The notes under the pieces were generated by a model. It was given only the letters and a program-made list of their open reading frames with translations. It did not search any database and was not told where the DNA came from. Shown piece by piece: positions 51,312 to 61,600 of a stretch of 64,000 nucleotides of DNA. The position numbers and the translations under genes were made by a program. Within the stretch, counting starts at the first letter, position 1, and every line of letters begins with the position of its first letter. Source of the stretch: Bacteroidota bacterium (GTDB taxonomy: Bacteria; Bacteroidota; Bacteroidia; NS11-12g; UBA955); NCBI GenBank assembly GCA_025354385.1, contig JANXMZ010000039.1, forward strand, positions 1-64,000, written 5' to 3'.

Positions 51312-52136
51312 ATGTTTACCATTCTCATCCCTACTTGGAACAATTTGCCTTATTTACAAAAATGTGTCGAGAGTCTGCGCAAGAATTCTACTTTTCAGCA
51401 TCAAATCATTTTGCACATTAACGAAGGCATTGATGGCAGCAGAGCTTGGGCAGAAGAAGAGAAAATACAATACACCTATAGTTCTGAAAACATTGGTATT
51501 TGCAAGGCCCTGAATCTTGCTTCACAATTGGCCACTACCCAATACATTTGTTATTTTAATGACGATATGTATGCATTACCAGGTTGGGATTTTCAATTGG
51601 TAAAAGAGATAGAAGATATTGCTCATCAAAATTTCTTTTTATCATCTACCATGATAGAACCAAGGGAGGGAAGGGATAAAAATATTTTACAAGGATTTGA
51701 TTTTGGGGATGTCCAAAATTTCAAAGAGCGCGAATTGATGCAGGCTTATAAAAATTTTAAAATGCACGATTGGTGTGGAGCAAGTTGGCCTCCTAATGTG
51801 GTTTCAAAATCTTTGTGGGACAAGGTAGGCGGTTATAGTGATGAATTCAGTCCGGGCATGTACAGCGACCCCGATTTTACCATGAAATTGTGGCAAGCCG
51901 GTATTCGCTATTTTAAAGGGGTAGGCGAAAGCAAGGTGTACCATTTCATGAGTAAATCAACTGGCAAAGTTGTAAAGAACAATGGTCGCAAAACCTTTAT
52001 GCAGAAGTATAAAATTACCCCCGGATATTTTTATAGAAATATGCTTAAAATGGGAGACGAATGGCGTGGTGAATTGAAAGAACCTTTGAAGGGTCTGACT
52101 TGGTTAGGTTCAAAGATCAAAGCCTATTTTGCCTAA
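51312..52136 (+). CDS. Glycosyltransferase family 2
   Basis: The product has 274 aa. It begins FTILIPTWNNLPYLQKCVES, the GT-A fold start of GT2 enzymes, with the metal-binding DxD-like block ICYFNDDMYALPGW and a later WCGASWPPNVVSKSLWDKVG, GGYSDEFSPGMYSDPDFTMK acceptor-side block. It transfers a sugar from an NDP-sugar to a lipid or glycan acceptor at the inner membrane. It stands apart from the main glycan locus. Confidence 0.87.
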   Translation: MFTILIPTWNNLPYLQKCVESLRKNSTFQHQIILHINEGIDGSRAWAEEEKIQYTYSSENIGICKALNLASQLATTQYICYFNDDMYALPGWDFQLVKEIEDIAHQNFFLSSTMIEPREGRDKNILQGFDFGDVQNFKERELMQAYKNFKMHDWCGASWPPNVVSKSLWDKVGGYSDEFSPGMYSDPDFTMKLWQAGIRYFKGVGESKVYHFMSKSTGKVVKNNGRKTFMQKYKITPGYFYRNMLKMGDEWRGELKEPLKGLTWLGSKIKAYFA

Positions 52137-52204
52137 GCGCAACCAAAGCATACAAAGTTTGGCTGAAAAGGCTAAGACACAAATTATTTATTCTTTGATT
52201 ATCA

Positions 52205-52236
52205 ATTTTAAAATCACAAAATTTTAAAATCACAAA
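52205..52236 (+). repeat. Two exact tandem copies of a 16-bp unit upstream of aspS
   Basis: ATTTTAAAATCACAAA is present at 52205-52220 and again at 52221-52236, directly upstream of the aspS promoter box (52247). Each copy contains the palindrome ATTTTAAAAT, so it could be a protein-binding site, or the result of slippage. Confidence 0.8.
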
Positions 52237-52246
52237 GTTTTCCATC

Positions 52247-52254
52247 TATTTTTG
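52247..52254 (+). promoter_or_regulatory. -7 box of aspS
   Basis: TATTTTTG matches TAnnTTTG and ends 5 bases before the aspS ATG, so the mRNA is probably leaderless. No -33 match is evident. Confidence 0.55.
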
Positions 52255-52259
52255 CGCCT

Positions 52260-54005
52260 ATGTACAGATCCCATACCTGTGGCGAATTAAGAATAGCGCA
52301 TATTGGCCAAACCGTTACCCTTTCCGGTTGGGTAGCCAAAAGAAGAGATTTTGGTTCCTTATCATTTATAGATTTACGCGATCGATATGGCATTACTCAA
52401 CTTAGTTTTAACGAGGAATACAATAAAGATTTATTAGAGCAAGCGAGAAGTATAGGCCGCGAGTTTGTTATTCAGGCCGTTGGAAAAGTAACTGAACGCA
52501 GTAATAAAAACACCAAAATTCCAACAGGTGAAGTTGAAATAGTTGTTGAGCAATTGAACATTTTAAATGTTTCATTAACTCCTCCATTTACCATTGAAGA
52601 AGAGACAGACGGAGGTGACGATATTCGCATGCAGTACCGTTATTTGGATTTACGCAGAGACAATGTGCGTCAGAATTTAGTGCTTCGTCACCAGGTGGCC
52701 AAAGCAGTTAGAAAATATTTGGATGACAAAGAATTCATAGAAGTTGAAACACCTGTTTTAATTAAATCGACCCCCGAGGGGGCTCGTGATTTTGTGGTGC
52801 CTAGTCGCATGAACCAAGGGCAGTTTTATGCCTTGCCGCAAAGTCCTCAAACTTTTAAACAATTATTAATGGTAAGTGGTTTCGACCGCTATTATCAGAT
52901 TGTAAAATGCTTTAGAGATGAGGATTTAAGAGCCGACCGTCAACCTGAATTTACTCAGATAGATTGTGAAATGAGTTTTGTTGAACAGGAAGATATCTTG
53001 AATTTATTCGAGGGCATGGTTCAGCACTTGTTTAAGGAAGTAAAAGGATTGGATATAGGAACATTGCCCCGCATGACCTTTGATGATGCTATGAAGCTTT
53101 ATGGCAACGATAAGCCAGACATTCGCTTTGGCATGGAGTTTCAATATATCACAGAATTAACCAAAGGCAAAAATTTTCCAGTATTCGAAGCAGCCGAAAC
53201 GGTATTGGCCATTTGTGCAACGGGTTGTGCTACATACACACGTAAACAATTGGATGAATTAACAGAATGGGTAAAACGGCCTCAAATAGGGGCTAAAGGC
53301 TTGGTATATGTGTTCTGCAATGCCGATGGTACTTTTAAATCATCGGTTGATAAATTTTATAGTCCAGATGACCTAAAACAATGGGCCACCCAATGCAATG
53401 CGCAACCAGGCGATTTGTTATTGCTACTTTGTGGCGATACCAAAGCAGTTCAAAAGCAAATGAGCGAACTGCGATTAGAGATGGGTCAACACATGGGCTT
53501 GCGCAAAAAAGATGAATTCAAAGCCCTTTGGGTGATTGATTTTCCTTTGCTTGAATTCGATGATGAGAACCAACGTTGGCATGCCATGCACCATCCGTTT
53601 ACAAGTCCAAAGCCAGAAGATATTTCAATGCTCGATACCGACCCAGGAGCCATTCGCGCCAATGCCTATGATATGGTGATTAATGGGGTGGAAGTAGGTG
53701 GAGGATCGATCCGTATTTTTAATAAGGAGCTACAAGCTAAGATGTTTAAAATACTTGGTTTTACAGAGGAAGATGCCCGCTACCAATTTGGTTTCTTAAT
53801 GAATGCTTTCGAATATGGTGCGCCTCCGCATGGTGGTTTAGCCTTTGGTTTCGATCGTTTGTGCAGCTTATTTGGGGGTGCCGATGGTATCCGCGATTTC
53901 ATAGCCTTCCCTAAAAATAACCAAGGTCGCGATGTGATGATAGATGCCCCTTCTGTGATTGATGAGAAGCAGTTGAAAGAGTTGGGTGTGAATGTGAATA
54001 GCTAA
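52260..54005 (+). CDS. aspS: Aspartate-tRNA ligase
   Basis: The product has 581 aa. An N-terminal OB-fold ([20 protein letters not shown]) is followed by class II motif 2 ([20 protein letters not shown]), a GAD insertion (about 285-430) and motif 3 ([20 protein letters not shown]). The GAD domain marks the bacterial type. It charges tRNA-Asp in the cytoplasm. Confidence 0.98.
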   Translation: MYRSHTCGELRIAHIGQTVTLSGWVAKRRDFGSLSFIDLRDRYGITQLSFNEEYNKDLLEQARSIGREFVIQAVGKVTERSNKNTKIPTGEVEIVVEQLNILNVSLTPPFTIEEETDGGDDIRMQYRYLDLRRDNVRQNLVLRHQVAKAVRKYLDDKEFIEVETPVLIKSTPEGARDFVVPSRMNQGQFYALPQSPQTFKQLLMVSGFDRYYQIVKCFRDEDLRADRQPEFTQIDCEMSFVEQEDILNLFEGMVQHLFKEVKGLDIGTLPRMTFDDAMKLYGNDKPDIRFGMEFQYITELTKGKNFPVFEAAETVLAICATGCATYTRKQLDELTEWVKRPQIGAKGLVYVFCNADGTFKSSVDKFYSPDDLKQWATQCNAQPGDLLLLLCGDTKAVQKQMSELRLEMGQHMGLRKKDEFKALWVIDFPLLEFDDENQRWHAMHHPFTSPKPEDISMLDTDPGAIRANAYDMVINGVEVGGGSIRIFNKELQAKMFKILGFTEEDARYQFGFLMNAFEYGAPPHGGLAFGFDRLCSLFGGADGIRDFIAFPKNNQGRDVMIDAPSVIDEKQLKELGVNVNS

Positions 54006-54023
54006 ATTAGTTTAAATGGTATT

Positions 54024-54311
54024 TCATTTGATGAATTGACTATTTCGCAGTATTGCCATTTCTTCTTGCATTGCTTCAACACGTTTTAATAGATGTGCAA
54101 TTACATCAATCCCTTCCATATTAATTTCAAGGTCGTAATGCAATCTAATGAGGCGTTCTAAGTCGCGCAGATGTTCATGCTGAACGTATTGAACATTTTG
54201 TAAGATAACCAATTCAATAAGGCCATGTTCATGCAATGCATTGACAAACCCGAGTTCAATATTGTAAACCTCGCAAAACTTTGGTACGGCTAATAAATTG
54301 GTTGTTTCCAT
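54024..54311 (-). CDS. cbpM: Chaperone modulator CbpM
   Basis: The product has 95 aa: a small MerR-like helical protein with PKFCEVYNIELGFVNALHEH, then DLERLIRLHYDLEINMEGID and a C-terminal helix VEAMQEEMAILRNS. The family binds and restrains the co-chaperone CbpA; the gene starts one base into the cbpA stop, the standard cbpA-cbpM order. Confidence 0.88.
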   Translation of the reverse strand: METTNLLAVPKFCEVYNIELGFVNALHEHGLIELVILQNVQYVQHEHLRDLERLIRLHYDLEINMEGIDVIAHLLKRVEAMQEEMAILRNSQFIK

Positions 54312-55192
54312 TATTTTCTAATGTTGGCTAATTCCTTGAATAATTCTTTTTCTTTCTCACTTAAATGGGTGGGTAATGAGATTTTATAGGTCACGAACAA
54401 ATCGCCAAACTCACCTTCTTTTTTATAAACGGGGAATCCTTTTCCCTTTAATTTTACTTGAGTCCCGGCTTGTGTTTCGGTCTTTACGGGCAGTTTTACT
54501 TGACCATTCATGGTATCAATAGTAATATCGCCTCCGAGTAATGCGGTGTATAAATCTAGGTCAATAGTGGTGTATAAGTGGGAGCCTTCGCGTTTAAATT
54601 TAGTATTGTTATTAATCACAAATGTGATAAATAAATCGCCATTCGGTCCGCCATTGGCGCCAGCACTGCCGTAGCCCGATAGTTTTATAACTTGGCCATT
54701 CTCAACCCCTGCAGGAATGTTGATGCGTATGCTTTTGCCATTGATGTTAAGGGTTTGTTGTTTGGTGATATAAACATCTTTGATATCAAGTTGCAATTGG
54801 GCGTTAGAATCTTGTCCACGATATTTAGTTCTATTGCTGCGTCCACCCCCTCCGCCAAACATCGAAGCAAAAAAATCTGAGAAATCGTTTTCTCCAAAAT
54901 CGTTATTGCCTTGAAAACCACCTTGCGGATCACCACGTTGAGCATTTTGTTTTTCAAATTGTTCGGCATGTTTCCAATCTTTGCCATACTGGTCGTATTT
55001 TTTGCGGTTGGCTGGGTCACTTAAAACTTCATTAGCCTCGTTAATCTGTTGGAATTTTTTCTTGGCATTTTCATCGTTAGGGTTTACATCAGGGTGGTAC
55101 TTGCGCGCCAATCTCCTGTAGGCCTTCTTTATATCGGTCTCTGTAGCGCTCTTCTCTATTTCAAGTATTTTATAATAATCAATGTATTCCAT
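54311..55192 (-). CDS. cbpA: DnaJ-like co-chaperone CbpA
   Basis: The product has 293 aa. The J domain at 1-70 has the HPD motif in YRRLARKYHPDVNPNDEN. A Gly/Phe-rich stretch (about 85-125, GGFQGNNDFGEN, GGGGGRSNR) follows, then a DnaJ C-terminal domain (INIPAGVENGQVIKLSGYGS, GDLFITFVINNN). There is no zinc-finger region, so it is CbpA-type rather than DnaJ. It works with DnaK. A TATCTTTG box at 55213-55220 is its likely promoter. Confidence 0.93.
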   Translation of the reverse strand: MEYIDYYKILEIEKSATETDIKKAYRRLARKYHPDVNPNDENAKKKFQQINEANEVLSDPANRKKYDQYGKDWKHAEQFEKQNAQRGDPQGGFQGNNDFGENDFSDFFASMFGGGGGRSNRTKYRGQDSNAQLQLDIKDVYITKQQTLNINGKSIRINIPAGVENGQVIKLSGYGSAGANGGPNGDLFITFVINNNTKFKREGSHLYTTIDLDLYTALLGGDITIDTMNGQVKLPVKTETQAGTQVKLKGKGFPVYKKEGEFGDLFVTYKISLPTHLSEKEKELFKELANIRK

Positions 55193-55535
55193 TTAGTTTT
55201 TGCTAACAATTACAAAGATAACGTATCGTATGACTTTCGGGTCTGATGATGATCATGTTTAAATTAAAGACTATGTCTTTTTCAAACTAATATTTTATGG
55301 GTTATTCCCGGGTTCAATAAAAAAATTGTCCCTTAAAAAATAAAAACAGGCTGTTAAAGGACTTCTTTAAAATTGTAAAAATATGTTTAAAATGTAATGG
55401 TATTTTGTCTTGAATAAATTCAGAATGAGACTTTCTCGACTTATAAATAATCCATCAAAGTAGAAATAACATATCTCTCACCAAAGTCTGCCTAGGTGTA
55501 TCGAAAGACGAGCTAGCATCACTAACGGTAAAAGA
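55193..55535. other. Intergenic region between the 55536 gene and cbpA
   Basis: This stretch of 343 bases is AT-rich. Besides the -7 box of cbpA at 55213-55220, I see no convincing gene, RNA or repeat; it could hold the 3' end of the upstream transcript or a non-coding regulator. Confidence 0.6.
55213..55220 (-). promoter_or_regulatory. -7 box of cbpA-cbpM
   Basis: The minus strand reads TATCTTTG, a full match to TAnnTTTG, 20 bases before the cbpA ATG. Confidence 0.55.
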
Positions 55536-56504
55536 CTACTCCTCAATTTTCGTTAAAATCCCCTTTTCAAAAAAAAGGGTGCCCGATGTTTCATAAATCC
55601 ATTGTTCTTTATTGCCATTAATATGCAATTCTTTTGGTTTACCCCACGATAACTCTGCTTCCGCTTTAGTCATACCAACTCGCATGCTTTCATTCTGAAT
55701 GACGGTCCAAATTTCGGATTTTATTTTCGGGTATTTTGCTTTAGGGTCTTCAAAAGAAAACGCCTTATCAAACTCAATACCAAATAATCCAGAGGATTTG
55801 TTGATACCGCTCAGCCGAATGTTTAAGAAACCTTCTTTGGTAGTGCCATTTTGTTTGAAAATAACTTTAGTAGGTCCATCTTGAGTACCAAGCCCAACCG
55901 ATGTTACAGTTACTGCTACATATTTTTGATTGCCATCACTGCTCACAATTTTTCCTTTCTCATCTTCCTTCATCCATTGGCTGCAAAGTACATATAAAGT
56001 TTTACCCATGAGCAAAGGTTTTACCCTATCTACTTCATCTAGAAAAACTACTTTTTTAATATAGGTATTAGGTGCTTTCCTTAAAGCATTGGTATCACCA
56101 AAAAATTCGTATTCGTACTTTTTGCCTTCGCATTCGAAAATTAAATAGGTGTTTTTGCAAGTGCCTGTGGCGCATTTCACAGTGCGCATTTCGCGTAACT
56201 GATAAGTAAAAGTTTTCCATTCAAAATCACCTTGTCTTATTTGGTCGTTCACAAAATTCAGAGATTTGTATGGCGCCAATTCTATTCTAGAGGCCGATCC
56301 CAAAGCTTTTATTTTCAAGGGTTCTGTCATAAATTTCATACCTGCTTTCCAATCTGCCATAGGCAGGCAATTAAATTGTTTGGCAAATTCACTCAATGCT
56401 GTAGAATCTTTTGGCTGAGCATTGGTAACACTTACATCATATGGACTCTTTTGGGCATGCATGATAAAGCAAGAAAGCATGAGTAATAGTAAAATGGATT
56501 TCAT
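55536..56504 (-). CDS. Secreted hypothetical protein with SmpA/OmlA-like C-terminal stretch
   Basis: The product has 322 aa from ATG 56504 (MKSILLLLMLSCFIMHAQ signal); the upstream ATG at 56558 adds 18 residues and overlaps the terminator of the preceding gene. The last 45 residues, RVGMTKAEAELSWGKPKELH and QWIYETSGTLFFEKGILTKI, resemble the SmpA/OmlA-type fold (G-M-T-x-x-x-x-x-x-W-G-x-P, then Y-x-x-x-x-x-x-F-x-x-G-x-L). The rest is unrecognised. A role at the cell envelope is plausible. Confidence 0.65.
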   Translation of the reverse strand: MKSILLLLMLSCFIMHAQKSPYDVSVTNAQPKDSTALSEFAKQFNCLPMADWKAGMKFMTEPLKIKALGSASRIELAPYKSLNFVNDQIRQGDFEWKTFTYQLREMRTVKCATGTCKNTYLIFECEGKKYEYEFFGDTNALRKAPNTYIKKVVFLDEVDRVKPLLMGKTLYVLCSQWMKEDEKGKIVSSDGNQKYVAVTVTSVGLGTQDGPTKVIFKQNGTTKEGFLNIRLSGINKSSGLFGIEFDKAFSFEDPKAKYPKIKSEIWTVIQNESMRVGMTKAEAELSWGKPKELHINGNKEQWIYETSGTLFFEKGILTKIEE

Positions 56505-56535
56505 ATTGTTAAATTTATGTGACAAAAATAAGGCA

Positions 56536-56565
56536 TAAAAAAAGCAGATGCTTAACACCTGCTTT
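56536..56565 (-). terminator. Rho-independent terminator after the DUF1761 gene
   Basis: AAAGCAGATG (56541-56550) and CACCTGCTTT (56556-56565) pair with one G-T pair across a 5-base loop. On the minus strand a T run follows, and on the plus strand TTTTTTTT lies a few bases beyond, so it may act in both directions. It sits 21 bases after the DUF1761 stop. Confidence 0.85.
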
Positions 56566-56586
56566 AATTTTTTTTAATGAATTGAG

Positions 56587-57081
56587 TTACTCCCAGCCGC
56601 AAATAATACCTCCCATTATTGCCAAACTAACTGTCCAATAGCCAGCCGCAATAAAAATATATTTTGCACTTCTTTTTTCATAAATAGCACTCATACCAAT
56701 AATTGGTAGTGCTAGGAAAATACCTGTTAAGGTACCATGGAAAGCACCGTGTTTAAAAGTTCTGAATTTGTGTGTAAAATCAATTACCTGATCATCCAAC
56801 ATAAGGGTTTGTTTGCAGTTGGCACTGTTAGGAATGTCTGCTAATAATGAGAAAATGCCATACTGGTGAATAACAATGGAATTAAGTCCAAGGGCTGCTA
56901 AAAAACTAAATACAAAAGTAAAAATCATCATGACTGGCATGTTGCTTCCTTCTCTCATTTGTTCTTCTGTTTTACCAATGGCTTTCATCCAAGCGGCTCC
57001 AAAAACCTTAGGATTGTACCAAATAAATCCAATAACCATGGTTGCAAGTGCAGCAACTAATGAATGTAATAATATTTGCAT
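56587..57081 (-). CDS. DUF1761 membrane protein
   Basis: The product has 164 aa with four hydrophobic segments. The start, ALATMVIGFIWYNPKVFGAAW, and the block FTFVFSFLAALGLNSIVIHQ, followed by a cytoplasmic FKHGAFHGTLTGIF, match DUF1761, an inner-membrane family of unknown role. A strong consensus promoter precedes it and a terminator follows, so it is monocistronic. Confidence 0.85.
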   Translation of the reverse strand: MQILLHSLVAALATMVIGFIWYNPKVFGAAWMKAIGKTEEQMREGSNMPVMMIFTFVFSFLAALGLNSIVIHQYGIFSLLADIPNSANCKQTLMLDDQVIDFTHKFRTFKHGAFHGTLTGIFLALPIIGMSAIYEKRSAKYIFIAAGYWTVSLAIMGGIICGWE

Positions 57082-57101
57082 ATTTGTATATTTAATTGAG
57101 A

Positions 57102-57132
57102 CAAATGTATTTGTATTTTGTTAAAAAACAAA
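57102..57132 (-). promoter_or_regulatory. Housekeeping-type promoter of the DUF1761 gene
   Basis: On the minus strand TTTG (57132-57129), 19 bases, then TACATTTG (57109-57102) match the Bacteroidota consensus in full, 20 bases before the ATG. Confidence 0.75.
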
Positions 57133-57173
57133 CATTTGCAAAAAAAGTAAAAAAATAGATAGATCAGGAATGC

Positions 57174-58208
57174 TTAAAAACCTTTCCAGCCTTGAGCGGT
57201 TAGTTTATGCTGCTTGTTGCTCTTGCTTATTAAGTTGATGCCTTCACTGGCTTTTACGGCATGTCCAATAATGGTAAAGTCCATTTGGTTTTTTATTCTG
57301 TCGTAATCGTTTTGCGTAACAGTGAAGAGAAGTTCATAATCTTCTCCTCCGTTCAAGGCTGCCACTGTTGGGTCAAGACCAAGGTCAATTCCTCTTTGAT
57401 ACGTCAATGGGTCAATGGGTAATTTTTCTTCATATACCGTAAATCCAACATCGCTCTGACGCGCAACATGGTGTACTTCACTCGCCAAACCATCACTAAT
57501 ATCCATCATTGCTGTGGGTTGAATGCCCAGCTCAGCCAATTGCTTTATAATATCTACTCTGGCCTCTGGTCTCAATTGTCTTTGAATCAAATAATCATTG
57601 CCTTCTAAATCGGGTTGAAAATCAGGTTTCTCAAGGAAAATACGTTTTTCTCTTTCTAAAATATTTAAACCCAAAAAGGCACCTCCTAAATCACCGGTTA
57701 CAACTAATAAATCACCTTCACTGGCGCCACTTCGATAGGTAACCTTGTCTTTAGCAACAGAGCCATAAACCGCAATATTTAAAATTAGGCCTTTCGGACT
57801 AGATGTTGAATCGCCTCCAATAAGGTCGACATTGTATTGGGCACAAGCCGCGTTGATACCAAAGTATAAATCCTCAACAGCTTCGATAGAAAAACGGTTG
57901 CTAAGGGCCATACTTATTACAATGTGAGAGGCTATTCCGTTCATAGCGCAGATATCGCTAATATTTGCAACTACAGCTTTATATCCTAAGTGTTTTAATG
58001 GTGTGTAAGCCAAATCAAAATGCACACCTTCAACCAACATATCAGTACTTAGCAATATGTAGTTATTACCATTGTCTATTACAGCAGCGTCATCACCAAT
58101 GCCTTTCACTGTGCTTTGGTTATAAATTTTAACGCCTTTGGCCAAATGCTCAATCAAGCCAAATTCACCAAGTTCGCCAAGCTCTGTTCTTCCTTTATTT
58201 TCAAACAT
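57174..58208 (-). CDS. thiL: Thiamine-monophosphate kinase
   Basis: The product has 344 aa. Motifs: VKGIGDDAAVIDNGNNYILL, STDMLVEGVHFDLAYTPLKH, AVVANISDICAMNG, GGDSTSSPKGLILNIAVYG and MDISDGLASEVHHVA with the Mg/ATP-binding aspartates. It phosphorylates thiamine monophosphate to the active diphosphate. The gene follows iscX by 4 bases; other thi genes are not in the window. Confidence 0.95.
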   Translation of the reverse strand: MFENKGRTELGELGEFGLIEHLAKGVKIYNQSTVKGIGDDAAVIDNGNNYILLSTDMLVEGVHFDLAYTPLKHLGYKAVVANISDICAMNGIASHIVISMALSNRFSIEAVEDLYFGINAACAQYNVDLIGGDSTSSPKGLILNIAVYGSVAKDKVTYRSGASEGDLLVVTGDLGGAFLGLNILEREKRIFLEKPDFQPDLEGNDYLIQRQLRPEARVDIIKQLAELGIQPTAMMDISDGLASEVHHVARQSDVGFTVYEEKLPIDPLTYQRGIDLGLDPTVAALNGGEDYELLFTVTQNDYDRIKNQMDFTIIGHAVKASEGINLISKSNKQHKLTAQGWKGF

Positions 58209-58212
58209 TTAT

Positions 58213-58452
58213 TTATTTTTGATTATCTCTCCATTCGTATACCCATTTGCTTTGAATCATTTCTAAATGACCCTCGTTGCATTCTTCCTTAGTGCCTTTA
58301 AAATTCGGAATTTCCAGTACCCACTGCATGAGTTCTGTAAATCGTATTCGATATATTTTAGACTCGCCAAAATCATCGCCAAATCGCTCGTATAAGGCCA
58401 TGGCTATGTCTTCGTGGTCTTTCCAGTAAACAGGAAGTTGGAAATGGGTCAT
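58213..58452 (-). CDS. iscX: Fe-S cluster assembly protein IscX
   Basis: The product has 79 aa. The C-terminal half, IRFTELMQWVLEIPNFKG and NEGHLEMIQSKWVYEW, matches the IscX family (R-F-T-x-L-x-x-W-V-L-x-L, then E-x-x-L-x-x-I-Q-x-x-W). It is an acidic adaptor that binds the cysteine desulfurase IscS and may supply or regulate iron in Fe-S assembly. It sits upstream of thiL and away from other isc genes. A TAGTTTTG box at 58543-58550 is a weak promoter candidate. Confidence 0.88.
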   Translation of the reverse strand: MTHFQLPVYWKDHEDIAMALYERFGDDFGESKIYRIRFTELMQWVLEIPNFKGTKEECNEGHLEMIQSKWVYEWRDNQK

Positions 58453-58578
58453 TTGTTCTTAGAAATTATAATTGTTAATGAATTGTAAAACATTTTAGAA
58501 TGAGGTAAAAATTTTATTTTTTCACTTCCAAAATGAGTGGTGCAAAACTAATCTATTTTTTAAAACTAAATTTAGAAA

Positions 58579-58601
58579 AGTAGTCTTAATTTCAGACTAC
58601 T
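58579..58601 (-). terminator. Terminator-like hairpin overlapping the alpha-2-macroglobulin stop
   Basis: AGTAGTCT (58579-58586) pairs perfectly with AGACTACT (58594-58601) across a 7-base loop; the upstream arm includes the TAG at 58597-58599. On the minus strand a short T-rich stretch (TTTTC) follows, so the poly-U part is weak. Confidence 0.6.
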
Positions 58602-61600
58602 CTTTCACATTTAAAGTTACCGCAACGCCAGAGTTGGCAGAATATTCAGGCGCATACATGCATTCGGCAGTGGCAATGCCAGCATTGTATACACCCGACT
58701 GTTCTACTTTCAGAGTATAATTTAATTGAAAAATGCCTTTTGGTAAGTAATCAATAAAGAAACTGGTGCTGGCATCCTTGGTACTTTGGTAATACCCCAA
58801 ATTATTCATCCAATGGTATTCACTCAGAACATCAATTGGCTCGGTACCACTGCCTCTCAAATCTTTGATATGTACAAACTCCATATTGCGATTGCTGCGA
58901 ATACTCAACGATATTTCTACTAAATCTCCCACCTGTAAATTCCCATCCTTAACCTCTATTTTTTGTTGGCCATTGGCGGTATTGACAATTTTGTATATAG
59001 TTTTTGTTACAGTAAAAGCATCACCTTCTGTTACTGGGTTTTGTATTTTATCCAATTGCTCAAAATATTGCCAGTAAATAGCACCGTATGCAAAATCCGA
59101 AGATCTGGCATTTAACTGCACATTGCTACTATTGGCTGTTATATTTTCTTTGGCAATATTTTCACGGTAATAGCCTGTGCCCTCCTCAGTATTTTCTGGT
59201 TTTATAACAATGTTATTAATACTAACAGAAACCATTTGTTTACTATTTAAAAAATTACCGTTCATAATCAGGGCATAACAAGCATCTGCAGTGGCGCGGG
59301 TGGTTTTCCAATTCTGTGTTTGCTTTTGTCTCAACAACCAAATCTGTTGTTCTTTTATGGTATTTTGCTCATTGCCAAAATGCGAATAAAATTCTATAAT
59401 AGCCGCTTGGGTTTCCACTGTTGCATCGTACCAGTAATATCCTCCTTTATTGCTTGGCCAATACATGCCCATTAAATTATTTTGTTTGGCTGTTTCATTA
59501 AATGATTTTAAAACCAAAGCAGGTATTTCAGAAGATGGATCCAAAACTTTAATGGCAGAGGCCAGTTGGGCGCGTCCCATCAAACTATTATTAACCCATG
59601 TACTTTTAGAATTAATTAAATAGAATTGTACAATGCTGTCTTTTGGATTAAGCCCTTTTTGAGGGAAAAAACTTTTGCAGTATAGGTATGATAAATTTGG
59701 AGGATAAATTTTAATGGAGTTTTTAGGGTAGATGTAAAACATATAATCGCGCTCAGCCTCTCTGTCCAAATAACTTATGGCCTTGTCTATCATTTCCTGA
59801 TAACGTGAGATATCAATGCCCATTTTTTGCATTTTTCCAAAGCCAATAACGATGGTCTGAGTGATATAGTTATTTTCTTGCATGCCTTTGAACCAGCCAA
59901 AACCGCCATTCTCAAATTGCATTTGCTTTAATTTTTCATAGGCAGTTTGTAATTCCTCGTTCATTTTTTCTGAATTAAAGAGGGCACCCAATCTGCGCAT
60001 GCGTTCACTTTCATTCTTAGCTTCTGCCAACCAAGGTGTTTCTTCAATCAATGTGTTTTTTAAATCGGGGTTCAATATCAATTTACTCTGTAAACCATTG
60101 CCATCGGAGGCCGCGCGTTCCCAAGCTGCATATACTTTTTTAATTTCAGGATTGCTATTGGCAAGGTGGCTGGCCACTGCATTGGCATACAAGCGGGTAA
60201 AAGTTTGTTCTGCACATTCATGCGGAAATTCCATCATATAGGGCAAAGCTTGAATGGCATACCAAGCCGGATTGGAGCTTATCTCCACACTCATTTTTTC
60301 GTGAACAAGTGTGGTACTTTTATTATTTTTAAGAGCTGTAAATTCTACATTTTGTATTCCCGCTTCTCGAATGGTTAAAGGCATGGTTTCTGTAATTAAT
60401 GTGCGGTTGCTCAAAACAGGAAGGCTGTGTTGTTCACCATCTGAAAAATAGCCAGAATTGACTGTAATAGTAATGCTTACAACACCTGTGTAATCTGGAA
60501 TATGAATTGAAAAATTAACAGGTGCATTACTATTAGCTGGCACGACAATTGTTTTTTCATTGAAACTTTTTACCCAATTCAATGCTTCGCCTGTGCTCTC
60601 ATCTGTGACAGTAAAATTTACTTTTGCATTAATGGCTTGAGCAGTGGTATTAATAATTTTTGACCCAATGTTAATGGCATCGCCTTGTCTTAAAAAGCGC
60701 GGTATATTGGGTTGCACCATCACTTTTTTAGAAGTGGTAATGCTGTGTTCCAAATAACCAGTTTGCATTGTGGTGCTGTGCGAGAACATGCGCATTTTCC
60801 ATTGTGTTAAAGCCTCTGGCATGGTAAATTCTAAAATAATCTCTCCTTTGGCATTGGCTTTTAGGTGTGGATAGAAAAAGGCAGTTTCATTGAAATTTTT
60901 TCGAATCACTGTGGGCGTAACAGTGCTTGTTGCAGGTTCACTGGATGGGTCTATATATAAGGAAGTACTTGGAGCCTCAATTGCACCATAACTGCCTGGG
61001 TGAAGTACTAGCTTCTCGTCGCTCTTATAACCGATATTACTAGTATACGAATACAGCCTGTTATTTGAAGAAACGCCATTGCCATCTCCAAAGCTCCAGC
61101 TATAAATTCGTGAGTTGTAAATACTATTTGCATTATAATTATATTCAGGAAAATCAAAACTATAATTACTGCTGTAATTATCACCCTCCATATTGTAAAG
61201 TGGGTTGAATTGTAGAATTTCAAAACTGCCATTGATACGGAAATATTGATAATAATTATCAAAAACACTAAAGTTCCACGAATTGGGTTCCCATAAGTCA
61301 TCCAAAGATTGATCATACATGCCAGCAACCGATTCCATAGCGGCTTTTTCCGAGGCAGGTCCTTTTAATTTCACTATCCATTTTTCCTTGGAGCCAGGTT
61401 CGATATCATCTCTAAAGCTGCTTAAACTCAAGCTTAATTCTTTGTTTGTGTACGGTACATTCAGCGTTATATTTTCAGTGTATAATTGATAATTGTAGAC
61501 TGTGTAAGCGCTTATTTCAATATTACCTCTATCGGCTGCAGTAACTGGAATTTCTATGATTTGTGAAGACTTATTTAATAAAATTTCTTTTTCAATAATA

